In this document: positions 29,309 to 37,545 of the stretch, piece after piece
How positions within the stretch are numbered: the first letter of the stretch is position 1
Layout: each line of letters begins with the position of its first letter
Assembly (NCBI GenBank): GCA_035712365.1
Contig: DASTAW010000046.1
Span: 21,091-85,090, forward strand
Source of the DNA: Terriglobia bacterium
Lineage (GTDB): Bacteria; Acidobacteriota; Terriglobia; UBA7540
Direction of reading: 5' to 3'
Length of the DNA: 64,000 bases
Made by a program: the position numbers and the translations under genes
The notes under the pieces: generated by a model
Told to the model about the DNA's origin: nothing
What the model saw: the letters and a program-made list of their open reading frames with translations, nothing else
Databases searched by the model: none

Positions 29309-30466
29309 ATGGCAACTCGTGATCAGCTACTTGGGGCGTCCCTAAGCCTCCACCAATTCCTGGCTAAGAGACATTACACCGATGGATTGCTGCACGGCCC
29401 CGACCCCGGCGTGCGATTCAACCTGCGCCTCTGGCGCTTTGCAAAGAGCGCCCTCGACTACTTTCCGTGGGGGGACGATTATATCTTCACGCAGTCCCAG
29501 GGAAATTGGGTGCTCGCCAACTGGATGCTTTACGAGGCCACCGGAATGCGCAGCTTCCGCGACATTGCGCTTGAGAGCACCACGGCAACCCTGGCGCTCC
29601 AATCAGCGGAAGGTTACTGGCCGTATCCACTGCCCGAGCGGCGCCACTTGATCGCGGCGCTGGAGAGCATCTGGGGCTCGACTGCGCTGCTTGCGACTTA
29701 CTCTCGCACCTCCCGGCCGGAACTCCTCCACGCCGCAATCCGCTCCTACGAATTCATTGCGGGCAGGATTGGCTTCCAACCTCACACCCCCGGAAAGGCC
29801 ATCAATTACTTCGATAAGCCGCGGGGCAAGGTGCCCAACAATTCAGTCATTGCTGTTTGGTTTTTTCTGCGCTTGTGGCACTCCACCCAGGATGAACGAT
29901 TTCTTGAGCACGTGCCGCCGCTTCTCCAGTTCATCGGCGCAGTCCAGTTGCGGGACGGAGAGATTCCGTACATTGTGGATGGTCCTCTCGAGAAGGGACG
30001 AGACCATTACCTGTGCTTTCAATACAACGCCCACCAATTCCTGCACCTGTGTCGTTCCGAGCGGCTGCGTCCAGGGATGGGGGCGATGCCCATTCTGGCC
30101 AGGCTGTTCCAGTTTCTGCGGCGCGGTGTGTGTCTGAACGGCTCGTGCGCGAACGACTGCGCGTGCGCCGAACGTGGCGGCCCTGAGGTCAATTACTACA
30201 CGGCGGCACTCGGCGCGGCGCTTCACCAGGCCCATCTCCTGGGACTCGACACGACCGACGAATCAGCCCAACGATGTTTTGATCGAGTGCTCGCGCGGCA
30301 ACGCGCCGACGGGAGCTTTGGTTTTTCCACGGGAGATTACGGGATACTCAAAGATGAACGATCCTATCCCCGCCAACAAGCGATGATCCTGTTTCATCTG
30401 CTGGGTGCGGCTGACCTTGGGGATGGATTTGCCGCCCTCCCAATGCGTCGAACACACGAGGCCTGA
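29309..30466 (+). CDS. Uncharacterised alpha/alpha-toroid protein next to sqdB
   Basis: 385 aa with no signal peptide. Repeated helical units with short motifs such as NWVLANWMLYEATG, AAIRSYEFIAGRIG and RQRADGSFGFSTGDYG resemble the (alpha/alpha)6 toroids of glycoside hydrolases, epimerases and terpene cyclases. A Cys-rich patch CLNGSCANDCACAERGG lies at about 275-290. No catalytic signature is recognised. Its position after sqdB suggests a role in the same surface sugar pathway, but this is only context. Confidence 0.7.
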   Translation: MATRDQLLGASLSLHQFLAKRHYTDGLLHGPDPGVRFNLRLWRFAKSALDYFPWGDDYIFTQSQGNWVLANWMLYEATGMRSFRDIALESTTATLALQSAEGYWPYPLPERRHLIAALESIWGSTALLATYSRTSRPELLHAAIRSYEFIAGRIGFQPHTPGKAINYFDKPRGKVPNNSVIAVWFFLRLWHSTQDERFLEHVPPLLQFIGAVQLRDGEIPYIVDGPLEKGRDHYLCFQYNAHQFLHLCRSERLRPGMGAMPILARLFQFLRRGVCLNGSCANDCACAERGGPEVNYYTAALGAALHQAHLLGLDTTDESAQRCFDRVLARQRADGSFGFSTGDYGILKDERSYPRQQAMILFHLLGAADLGDGFAALPMRRTHEA

Positions 30467-31050
30467 CCCGGAATCGAAATGCGCTCGCAGGGACTGGGCA
30501 TACAGTGCAATTTTTGCCCGGTGTGCCAGAATCAGACACAAATTCCGGCAGGACCGATTTCGGACCCGCAAATATTTTATTATATAGAGGATTATAAACG
30601 AGTTATCGAAAATTCGATTTTGGATGGTTAAAATCCCATACGTCCCATCTGGGGCCTTATTCCATCTGTATAGCCTATATAACAAGGCTAGATTGCAAAG
30701 CCCGCCAGCCCCGATGCGAGGCCCAGCGGCGAGATGCTCGCTTCCCGGATTTGCTCGGAAAAGTATGTTCTCAGGGTGCAGCGCGCGACTCCGGATTCTC
30801 CGCAGTCTGGCGGCGATCCGCTTCCCGGGCAGAGTCCGCCTGCTGGCCCCCGGGCCATCAGCAAAACGCGGAGAGCTGACCAGCAACCATAAACGAAGCC
30901 GAGCTCACTCCTGCTGGCCGCCCATTACTCAGCAGAGCAGCGAGATCTGACCAGCAAACGGGGAATGAAGGCGATGGGATAAGTGATTACCGGACGCTTC
31001 GGAAACGCCGCGATGCTGCACGGCCGCCCTGGCGGAATGAATATTCCGCC
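30467..31050. other. Non-coding stretch with a direct repeat
   Basis: No convincing gene. The first part (30560-30700) is unusually A/T-rich for this window. A 17-bp imperfect direct repeat (30871-30887 and 30942-30958, two mismatches) sits in the second half, reading GAGAGCTGACCAGCAAC and its variant. The ORFs here have no recognisable composition. Confidence 0.5.
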
Positions 31051-31908
31051 TCATTGGACGGTGTACGCGTCGTCGAGCGTGTAACTCTGTCCGTCCGGGT
31101 TCGTGATCTTGATCTGGACCGCTCCTGCCGGCAGCGAGGGCAGTGTGAGGTTGAGAGTGCTACCATCCACATAGCTGACGGCAGCGGACGTTCCATTTGC
31201 GCTCGTGGTGGCTCCCTGAACGAAGCCGCTTCCACGAACCGTCACCTGCGTTCCTGCGGCGCCCGACGAGGGCGTTACGCTCCCGACCGAAAGAGGGGCC
31301 GAGTCCAGTTGGGCTACGGTGAGCCCCTTGTGGGTGATCAGAAATAGTCGTTCGCCTGTCTCATCAATGGCCATGCTGTGGACAATTCTATTGACGAGGT
31401 CCCCCAGCGTTCCTCCGCCGTTGGACATCTGTTCAGTTAGAGAAATGCGTTCCCGCAGGTTCCCATGATGGACATCGTAAATATCGAATCCATGAGCGAG
31501 GGGAACATAGACCAGGCTGCCGGAGTTGTTGAGGCGAGCGCCCGGCAGGTAAGTGGAGGTGACGGGGGTAGCGGCAGGCAGCATCGCCTGCACAAAATCC
31601 GGCAGGCCAACTGTCCCCAGAATGTTTGCCTGCGTGTCAAGGAAACTGATTGAGGGTGGCAAACCAGGGCTGTTTTGACCAACCGCCGAGAATGCGCTGC
31701 CGTCTCCGGAGACTGTCCCATCAACGAGCATGGAGCCGAGGCCATATTCGATCCATTTGTTGGTCGCCGCAGTCCAGATGATGGCAGGCCCAGGACTGCT
31801 GTTTGGAGTGGCGATGATGGCGCTGGCGCCATCTTGGGAAGAGCTGATCCAGCTTCCCGAAGACTGAAGGTAGGTCAGTGCAGCGGGTAGCGAAGAGTCT
31901 GTGGGGTT
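31051..31908 (-). pseudogene. 5'-truncated IPT/TIG-domain beta-propeller protein
   Basis: An open frame of about 285 codons without a plausible start at its upstream end. Upstream of the ATG at 31729-31731 it continues in frame through SSSQDGASAIIATPNSSPGP to a TGA at 31909-31911. The C-terminal 85 residues form one IPT/TIG domain (VTPSSGAAGTQVTVRGSGF), and the rest looks like YncE-type repeats (GFDIYDVHHG, MAIDETGERLFLI). The break coincides with a palindrome and the transposase gene, so the 5' half was probably lost by insertion. Confidence 0.72.
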
Positions 31909-31917
31909 TCAGACTCT
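31894..31917. repeat. REP-like hairpin at the transposase junction
   Basis: A perfect 8-bp inverted repeat AGAGTCTG / CAGACTCT with an 8-base loop. It can be extended by two more pairs past one mismatch. It lies 22 bp before the transposase start and at the truncation point of the TIG gene. REP-associated transposases are typically flanked by such palindromes. Confidence 0.6.
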
Positions 31918-31939
31918 GCGGCTTTAGGGTTGTGAATGG

Positions 31940-32488
31940 ATGGGGCGGCGCGTTACGCTGGGCGGCATGTCGCGTCTTGGCCGCCTGGTATTGTCGGACC
32001 GCTTTTTCTTTGTCTCTTGCCGGCTGGCCCGGGATTGCGGGCCGCTCAGCGAACCTGAATTCGAGCAACTGGCCCGAGTGGTGAGTGAGCGCCGGAACGA
32101 GCACGGGTTCCTTTTGACGGCGTGGGTGTTTCTTCCCGGCCACTGGCACGCGATCATTTTCCCGCGTCATCCGCTGACCATCTCGCGGGTGATGGAAGCC
32201 ATCAAGGTCGGCTCGACGCTGCGAGTCAACGGGAGCCGAAAGCGAACGGGCCGACTCTGGCAGGGGCGATTCTTCGACCGCGCTTTACGCGCCGTGCGGG
32301 AATACAACGCGAAGGTCGAGTACATTCACCTGAATCCGGTAAAGGCGGGGCTGGTTCGGCGAGCGGAAGATTGGCCGTGGTCAAGCGCACGGGAATATTC
32401 GGGGTCAATTCAGGAAACTGCCACGCGCCATCCCTTCCTCCCAATCGACCGCGTGTTGCTGCCGTCGGAAGGAAGAACTCGCATCTGA
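31940..32488 (+). CDS. REP-associated tyrosine transposase (RAYT, Y1 family)
   Basis: 182 aa HUH-superfamily single-strand transposase of COG1943 type. The HxH metal motif is His68/His70 in FLPGHWHAIIFP. The C-terminal helix with the catalytic tyrosine is EYNAKVEYIHLNPVKAGLV (Tyr122 or Tyr128). WQGRFFDRALR is also typical. RAYTs move or maintain REP/BIME palindromes rather than acting as classical IS elements. The reading frame is intact, so activity is possible. Confidence 0.9.
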   Translation: MGRRVTLGGMSRLGRLVLSDRFFFVSCRLARDCGPLSEPEFEQLARVVSERRNEHGFLLTAWVFLPGHWHAIIFPRHPLTISRVMEAIKVGSTLRVNGSRKRTGRLWQGRFFDRALRAVREYNAKVEYIHLNPVKAGLVRRAEDWPWSSAREYSGSIQETATRHPFLPIDRVLLPSEGRTRI

Positions 32489-32534
32489 CGAAAAGCTGCT
32501 TCGCCCCGAACAGCGTACTGCCAGGTCAAAATTG

Positions 32535-32652
32535 CGGGAACCACATCGCCAACTTTTCGGCAAATCACCTGTAATTCTTTGACCTCTGCCGATTTGCCCC
32601 TTCTGGCCGGACCCGTGCCTGCCAGTATCAATTCGCTGCGATGTGGTTCCCG
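32535..32652. repeat. Nested inverted repeats downstream of the transposase
   Basis: An outer perfect 15-bp inverted repeat, CGGGAACCACATCGC (32535-32549) and its complement (32638-32652), encloses an inner 8-bp pair (32559-32566 with 32591-32598). No ORF is contained. The layout fits a small non-autonomous element or a folded RNA. Confidence 0.6.
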
Positions 32653-32664
32653 ATGAAATCCGGG

Positions 32665-33249
32665 TTACGCCCCGGTGAATTCGAGGTGGTTTTCAAGGCC
32701 CTTCATCCGATCTGAGGTTTTTCCATAGTCCAGGAACGAGCTGACCGTGCTGTTGATCTCCTCCACATGTTCCGACATCGCCTTGATGCTGTCGGTGTAG
32801 GTTGGCGTCCACAGCCTGATCTGGTGCTCATTCAGGAAAGCAATGGCCTCTTCTGTGTGGCCGGCGAGGGTCGCCGCAGTTGGCACCACCCGCTCAACGG
32901 CCTCTTGCTGCCACGGCGCAATCATGCTCTGAATCTCCTGCAAGCGATCCAGCTTGTCGCCCATCGCGTTGATGTGCGTGCTGATCTCACCGAGATGCCC
33001 AGCGTGGCTTCTCCAGTCGAGCGAATTTCGCCGCGAAGCGAAATTCAACAGGTCTGCCTTGTCAGCCGCTTTGGACGAAAGCGACCGGATCTCCTGGAGC
33101 AGCCCGGAAGCTTCCTCAGCATACGCCCAGTTGTAAGCCGGCGTGTTGCCGGCCTTCGCTTCCTCCTTTGCACTGGAAGCAAAAAGCGGAGTCATCAGAA
33201 ACAGGGTCCCCAGGATTCCCCAACCGATCCTGCGCAGTGTCAATCGCAT
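32665..33249 (-). CDS. Secreted helical protein of unknown function
   Basis: 194 aa. A signal peptide (MRLTLRRIGWGILGTLFLMT, cleavage near ASS-AKE) is followed by an almost entirely helical, charged mature part (SGLLQEIRSLSSKAADKADLL, HINAMGDKLDRLQEIQS, MSEHVEEINSTVSSFLDYG) likely to form a four-helix bundle or coiled coil. GGAGG precedes ATG 33249. No conserved catalytic residues are seen. Probably periplasmic. Confidence 0.75.
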   Translation of the reverse strand: MRLTLRRIGWGILGTLFLMTPLFASSAKEEAKAGNTPAYNWAYAEEASGLLQEIRSLSSKAADKADLLNFASRRNSLDWRSHAGHLGEISTHINAMGDKLDRLQEIQSMIAPWQQEAVERVVPTAATLAGHTEEAIAFLNEHQIRLWTPTYTDSIKAMSEHVEEINSTVSSFLDYGKTSDRMKGLENHLEFTGA

Positions 33250-33727
33250 AAGCTTATCCTCCAAGTTGAATGTTCTCCCATGGGCCGCAAGCGCGCCGCC
33301 CATATGTACGTTGTAACAAGCTCCACACCATTAGAAAAGTAGAAAGTTTAGACGTATTTGATAGATTTTTCCTATTCATGCAGCGGGCCGCCTGAAACGG
33401 ACCAAAGATCATCATCTGCTTTGCTCTGAGCGGCGCCGGTTTTGTAATTTTCGCTGCTCCTGGAGGATGCCGGGGCGGGACGCCGCGCCTTCGCCGCTCC
33501 GTCCATTCTGGATTCCGAGGTGCGCAATACGGCTTCCGAATCGTCGGGCGCGCCAGCACTGGCCGCTCGCGCGTTTATGCAATTTCGATGGGAGGAAAAA
33601 TCAAAATCGTGCTGCGGTTGCCATCATCGAGGCCGCACGCCAGCGCATTTCTGGGCAGGACCGCTTCGTGTTTGGCGGACGCATCGGCCTTCCGGTTGGC
33701 GGGGACAAAAACGCGATTTCCTGGCTT
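33250..33727. other. Intergenic region without a supported gene
   Basis: Only short overlapping ORFs without start signals are present. A plus-strand frame ending about 33778 contains FVFGGRIGLPVGGDKNAISW and may be a relic, but it overlaps the Cys-rich gene and has no recognisable family. Confidence 0.4.
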
Positions 33728-34138
33728 CTATTTCCGAAAGAGATTCTCGAAGGCTGCCCGGGCATCAAGCGGCTTTGAGGAAGAGGTTTCTCGTTCAATC
33801 GTTGTTCGTGGGGCGAAAAAGGAGCATTCATTGCGGGCCTCCTTTTTCGGGATCCGCGCGGTTATCGGCCTGGTGCATTCGAAGCGGCTGCCCGTATCGA
33901 AAAACGTACATTGCCTGCAACTGTGAAGTTCGACGCCGCAACTGGGGCACTTGTCCTGCGGGTCAATCCCGGCCGGCAGCAGCGCCGCGCAGGAAGCGCA
34001 ACGCCACACAGAGCGCTGGCCCGGCATGTTGGGGGTCCGTGGGCCGAATGTTTCAGGCTTCTTCTGCTGTGGCCGCCCCGCGCGCTGATCGCCATCAGAA
34101 GAGTCCATGTAGCCCTGCTGCTTGTACTTCCTTCCCAT
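33728..34138 (-). CDS. Cys-rich zinc-ribbon-like protein
   Basis: 136 aa. A basic, Gln/Pro-rich N-terminus (about 1-40) precedes a Cys block: CASC...CPSCGVELHSCRQCTFFD, then FECTRPITARI and NECSFFAPR. Paired CxxC units suggest a zinc ribbon, and the later Cys residues make a second site possible. The C-terminal DARAAFENLFRK may be a short interaction helix. Function unknown; composition argues it is a true gene. Confidence 0.68.
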   Translation of the reverse strand: MGRKYKQQGYMDSSDGDQRAGRPQQKKPETFGPRTPNMPGQRSVWRCASCAALLPAGIDPQDKCPSCGVELHSCRQCTFFDTGSRFECTRPITARIPKKEARNECSFFAPRTTIERETSSSKPLDARAAFENLFRK

Positions 34139-34399
34139 TACAGAACCTCTTTACTGGGTCCGAGAAAAATATTGAGGATGCCAACTATCTTCATCATAGG
34201 ACTATTGCGCACTCGGCGCCAGCAGGATGGCCGCGAACTCTGGAGGACCCCCATTCAGGCGACATCAAAAAGCCACCAGGCGCCCAGCGCGATGATCACA
34301 AAGAATGGCTATGAATCGGCGATCCACCCGTCTCTCGGAGAGGGGTTTGGAGATTGACGCCGGCCGGTCGCCATTTCCGGCGCAACTTAAAGCTGTTGG

Positions 34400-34741
34400 C
34401 TACTTCTTTGCGGCGCCGAGCGAACGGATATACTTCAGTACAGCCTTCATTTCCTGCTGGCTGAGCTTGTCCTTGAAGGAAACCATCGCCGTGCCCTTAA
34501 CGCCGTTTTCGATGGCGTTCATCAGTTCCTTATCGGAATGCGCCGCCTGCCATTTGGCATCCGTAAAATTGGGGGTCTTGATGGCGGAGTAGCCTGTGCC
34601 GTCAATCCCGTGGCACATCGAGCATTTTTCCCTGAAAATATCGCCGCCGTTGGGAGTGCTGGCAGCAAACGACAACGTAACCGCATACGCAATTGATCCA
34701 AACACTAAAACAGTGGCAGCAAGTGTACGAAGAAGCGTCAT
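34400..34741 (-). CDS. Small secreted cytochrome c
   Basis: 113 aa. A signal peptide (TLAATVLVFGSIAYAVTLSFA) is followed by a class I cytochrome c domain: the haem motif CSMCH has C40, C43 and H44, and the likely axial Met is Met86 in GTAMVSF. ATG at 34741 with GGAG upstream is chosen over the longer ORF. Periplasmic electron carrier; its partner oxidase or dehydrogenase is not nearby. Confidence 0.9.
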   Translation of the reverse strand: MTLLRTLAATVLVFGSIAYAVTLSFAASTPNGGDIFREKCSMCHGIDGTGYSAIKTPNFTDAKWQAAHSDKELMNAIENGVKGTAMVSFKDKLSQQEMKAVLKYIRSLGAAKK

Positions 34742-35176
34742 GAGTTTTTTCTCCAACTTCGAGTATGATTCGGCGAAACCGGCATCATTTACGCAGGCAG
34801 GACCAAAATTGTCTGTCTGCGCCGGAACACCGCGTGCCAGCACACCATGGGGCCAGGTTCGAATCACCGTCCCAATCTCAGGGATTTTCGCATCCGGGCC
34901 GGACTTCAGAAAAATCGGCGTGCCCACGAAAACGGAAATCAGATGGCCCTTTCGGGCAGACTGCAAAGCGACCCAGGCTTTACGGCGCCTGAGGCATAAC
35001 CCAAATCAGCGCCTGCGTGCACATTGTGGACGCAAAGCGCCACTCATTTTTATGCTATGGACAGAACGAAAAAAAATCAAGTCCGATCAACACAACCACA
35101 AAACCGGATACAAGTCGACCGATGCGGAGGAGACATTGAGGAGACATTGATGGCTCCGCAAAGCTGCACCCCATGC
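34742..35176. other. Upstream region with an 11-bp tandem duplication and short ORF
   Basis: No complete gene. An A/T-rich stretch (35040-35100) is followed by a tandem duplication of GAGGAGACATT near 35127-35148. This places an ideal ribosome site before ATG 35149. That short ORF (MAPQSCTPCG...) runs straight into the left terminal repeat of the DHFR element. Confidence 0.45.
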
Positions 35177-35196
35177 GGTAGTGTCTCAGTTTGAAA
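35177..35196 (+). repeat. Left terminal inverted repeat of the DHFR element
   Basis: Twenty bases identical to the complement of 35928-35947. Imperfect similarity continues inward for another 25 bp. Confidence 0.85.
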
Positions 35197-35258
35197 TTCG
35201 GGTTTCGACCCAAAGCGGACCTGACGAGCCGTCGCAGTCCGTCGGACGAGTCGCGCGA

Positions 35259-35792
35259 TTAAGCAGGAACGTACGTCAACCTAATCACGTCCTCGGCAAT
35301 CAGATCACTGGCCACAAGGCGGAGCGGCGGCCGGGGGCCTGCAAAGAATGGCTTGCCACGACCAAGCACGATGGGGTGGAGGTAGAGCCGATACTCATCA
35401 ATAAGACCAAGGTCGGTTAGGCTTCCTGCCAAGTTTGGCCCGGCAACTTCAATCTCCCCAGCTAGCCGGGCCTTCAACCCGCGTATCACCGCCTCGATGT
35501 CATTCCCGACAAGTGTGGCGTTGGGGCCGACCGACTTCAACGAGCGCGACACAACCCACTTCGGCTGGCTCCGCCACGCCGCCGCGTAGTCGCGTTCCTC
35601 CGCGTCCCAATCCGGAAGGTCATCGTCCCAATAACGCATTACCTCGTACATGCGGCGACCGTACACCATGCCCGTCAGACCGCGCACCCGCTCTATGAAA
35701 TGACGAAAGAGAGTTGGACGGGGCGGCCCCATTTTCATGTGGTCGACGTAGCCGTCCAGGGACTGGTTCAATTCATACACGAGCTTTGCCAT
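35259..35792 (-). CDS. Dihydrofolate reductase family (RibD C-terminal-like) protein
   Basis: 177 aa. It starts MAKLVYELNQSLDGYVDH, and has MVYGRRMYEVMRYW, PKWVVSRSL, EIEVAGPNLAGSL and DEYRLYLHPIVLGRGKPFF, the usual signatures of this small reductase group. Such proteins are NADPH-dependent reductases of unknown substrate and are often mobile. ATG 35792 is chosen for homology. The gene lies wholly inside the terminal repeats at 35177 and 35947, so it is likely cargo. Confidence 0.88.
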   Translation of the reverse strand: MAKLVYELNQSLDGYVDHMKMGPPRPTLFRHFIERVRGLTGMVYGRRMYEVMRYWDDDLPDWDAEERDYAAAWRSQPKWVVSRSLKSVGPNATLVGNDIEAVIRGLKARLAGEIEVAGPNLAGSLTDLGLIDEYRLYLHPIVLGRGKPFFAGPRPPLRLVASDLIAEDVIRLTYVPA

Positions 35793-35927
35793 GGTACAAA
35801 ATCTCCACCCCAGATTCTTCAGAATAGCTTGCGCCGACGTTCCGCACAATGAGGTTGGACACGATCTGCGCGTCGCATCGTCGGTGTGACCAATAACCGG
35901 AGGTCCGCTTTCCACCCAAGGCGGATC

Positions 35928-35947
35928 TTTCAAACTGAGACACTACC
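35928..35947 (-). repeat. Right terminal inverted repeat of the DHFR element
   Basis: Perfect complement of 35177-35196, ending ...GACACTACC. Confidence 0.85.
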
Positions 35948-36042
35948 CGCCATCCGGAGTTCTTTGAGGATCGTCGCAGCGACTGATAAGATGATTTCTT
36001 GGGCAAATCCTCTGAATCGCATCATCAAGTTGGTTCACGACG

Positions 36043-37464
36043 TTGAAGAGCGTACTGATCTCCACCTACGAGCTTGGCCGTCAGCCTTTTGGGCTGGCGT
36101 CGCCTGCCGCCTGGCTGCGGCGCGCCGGCTCGGAGGTCGCTTGTCTCGATCTCTCGTGCCAGTCGCTCGATGAAGCGGCGGTCAGGTCAGCCGATTTTGT
36201 CGCGATCCATGTGCCGATGCACACGGCGACGCGATTGGCTGCGCAGGTCCTCCCTAAGCTGCGACAGCTTAACCCGCGCGCCCAAATCTGCTGCTTCGGC
36301 CTCTATGCGCCTGTCAATGAAGCATTGCTGCGGAAGCTCGGAGCGCAGACCATTCTGGGCGGTGAATTTGAAGAAGGCCTGGTGGCAATTTTCGAGAGTT
36401 TGCGAAGCGGGAAAATTCTGCAAACGAACGAACAGCCACCCATCATCTCTCTGGCACGGCAGAATTTTCTGGCGCCGGACCGGCAATCCCTTCCACCGCT
36501 CAGCCGCTACGCGAAACTTGTGGGAGCCGACGGCAAAGCCCGGGTCGCGGGCTATACGGAAGCCAGCCGGGGCTGCAAACATCGCTGCCGCCACTGTCCA
36601 ATCGTCCCGGTTTACAACGGCATCTTTCGCATCGTCCAGCCGGAGGTGGTGCTTGAAGATATTCGCCGGCAGGTGGCGATGGGAGCCGAGCACATCACCT
36701 TTGGCGATCCCGATTTCTTCAACGGCATCCGCCACGCCATGCGGATCGTCACGGCATTGCACGAGGAGCACCCCGCGATCACTTACGACGTCACCATCAA
36801 AGTGGAGCATCTGCTGAAGCACTCCGAGTGCCTGCCCGAGTTGCGGGAAACGGGATGCGCCTTTGTGACCACCGCCGTGGAATCTTTCGATGACGAAGTT
36901 CTCGTCAGGCTTGAGAAGGGGCATACGTACCAGGATTTTGTCTGCGTGCTCGAGTTGTGCCGGCAGGCGGGCCTGGCGATCTCGCCCACGTTTGTCGCCT
37001 TCACGCCCTGGACCACGATCGAGACCTACTGCGGCTTTATTACCGGCCTGCACCAGCTCGGCCTGGCCGATCACGTCGCGCCCGTCCAGCTTGGCATTCG
37101 CCTGCTGATTCCTGCGGGCTCGCGGCTGCTGGAGCTTCCGGAAATTGCCCAGACGGTCGGACGGTTCGACGAAAAGATGCTGGTCTATCCGTGGTCCAAT
37201 GCTGATCCGCGGGTGGATGAGTTGTGCGCAGAAGTGCAGAGCGTTGTTCACGAAGGCGGAAAGCAGAAGGCAGCCCGGCGGCAGATTTTTGAACGCGTTG
37301 CGGAAATGGCCTACGCAGCCGCAGGGGTCGCGCCGCCGGCCGTGACGGATGAGAATCGGCTGGACCGTGCCGCGATTCCGTATCTCACCGAGCCCTGGTA
37401 TTGCTGAGCCGAGCCGACCGGAGACCAGTTGGCCTCCCTGCATCACGGCGAAGGCGTTATCTGA
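36043..37464 (+). CDS. B12-binding-type radical SAM protein with a CUAEP tail, probable selenoprotein
   Basis: 473 aa if the TGA at 37405-37407 is read as selenocysteine; an ordinary gene call would stop at 454 aa. The N-terminal 130 residues resemble a cobalamin-binding Rossmann domain (VLISTYELGRQPFGLASPAAWL). The radical SAM cluster is C178, C182, C185 (SRGCKHRCRHCPIVP). The C-terminus reads PWYC-U-AEPTGDQLASLHHGEGVI, then TGA at 37462. I recall a family named for a CUAEP or CCAEP tail, and this fits exactly. The start is TTG at 36043 without a clear ribosome site. Two linked genes follow. Confidence 0.85.
37408..37455 (+). promoter_or_regulatory. Candidate SECIS region after the in-frame TGA
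   Basis: Two hairpins can be drawn. One is GCCGAC (37413-37418) with GTTGGC (37428-37433) around a nine-base loop containing GGAG. A second, larger one pairs GCCT (37432-37435) with AGGC about 20 bases later, with a G in its apical loop 30 bases after the TGA. Bacterial SECIS elements lie just downstream of the UGA. Neither was checked by folding. Confidence 0.4.
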
Positions 37465-37545
37465 CAAGGCCCGCAACACAAATGGATTTCAAACAAATTA
37501 ACAATCCTGCCGGATTAAACGCAGGGACCACGAAAGAGAGGACCA

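Larger units (their letters stand above)
35177..35947. mobile_element. Transposase-less element carrying a DHFR-family gene, bounded by inverted repeats
   Basis: The two ends carry a perfect 20-bp terminal inverted repeat starting GGTAGTGTCTCAG (35177-35196 and 35928-35947). A second matching block, AAAGCGGACC, is found 15-25 bp further in on both sides. Between them is a single intact dihydrofolate-reductase-like gene and no transposase. No target duplication is evident. This is the structure expected of a MITE-like or mobile-insertion-cassette element mobilised in trans. Confidence 0.7.

Noticed and set aside
30263..30886. 207-residue minus-strand ORF
   Set aside because: It overlaps the toroid gene antisense, spans an A/T-rich non-coding stretch and has no protein-like pattern.
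33467..33778. Plus-strand ORF with FVFGGRIGLPVGGDKNAISW
   Set aside because: It overlaps the end of the Cys-rich gene and has no start signal or known family; at most a relic.
34840..34880. AGGTTCGAATCACC resembling a tRNA T-arm
   Set aside because: The five-base stem does not pair and no cloverleaf is possible in the surrounding sequence.
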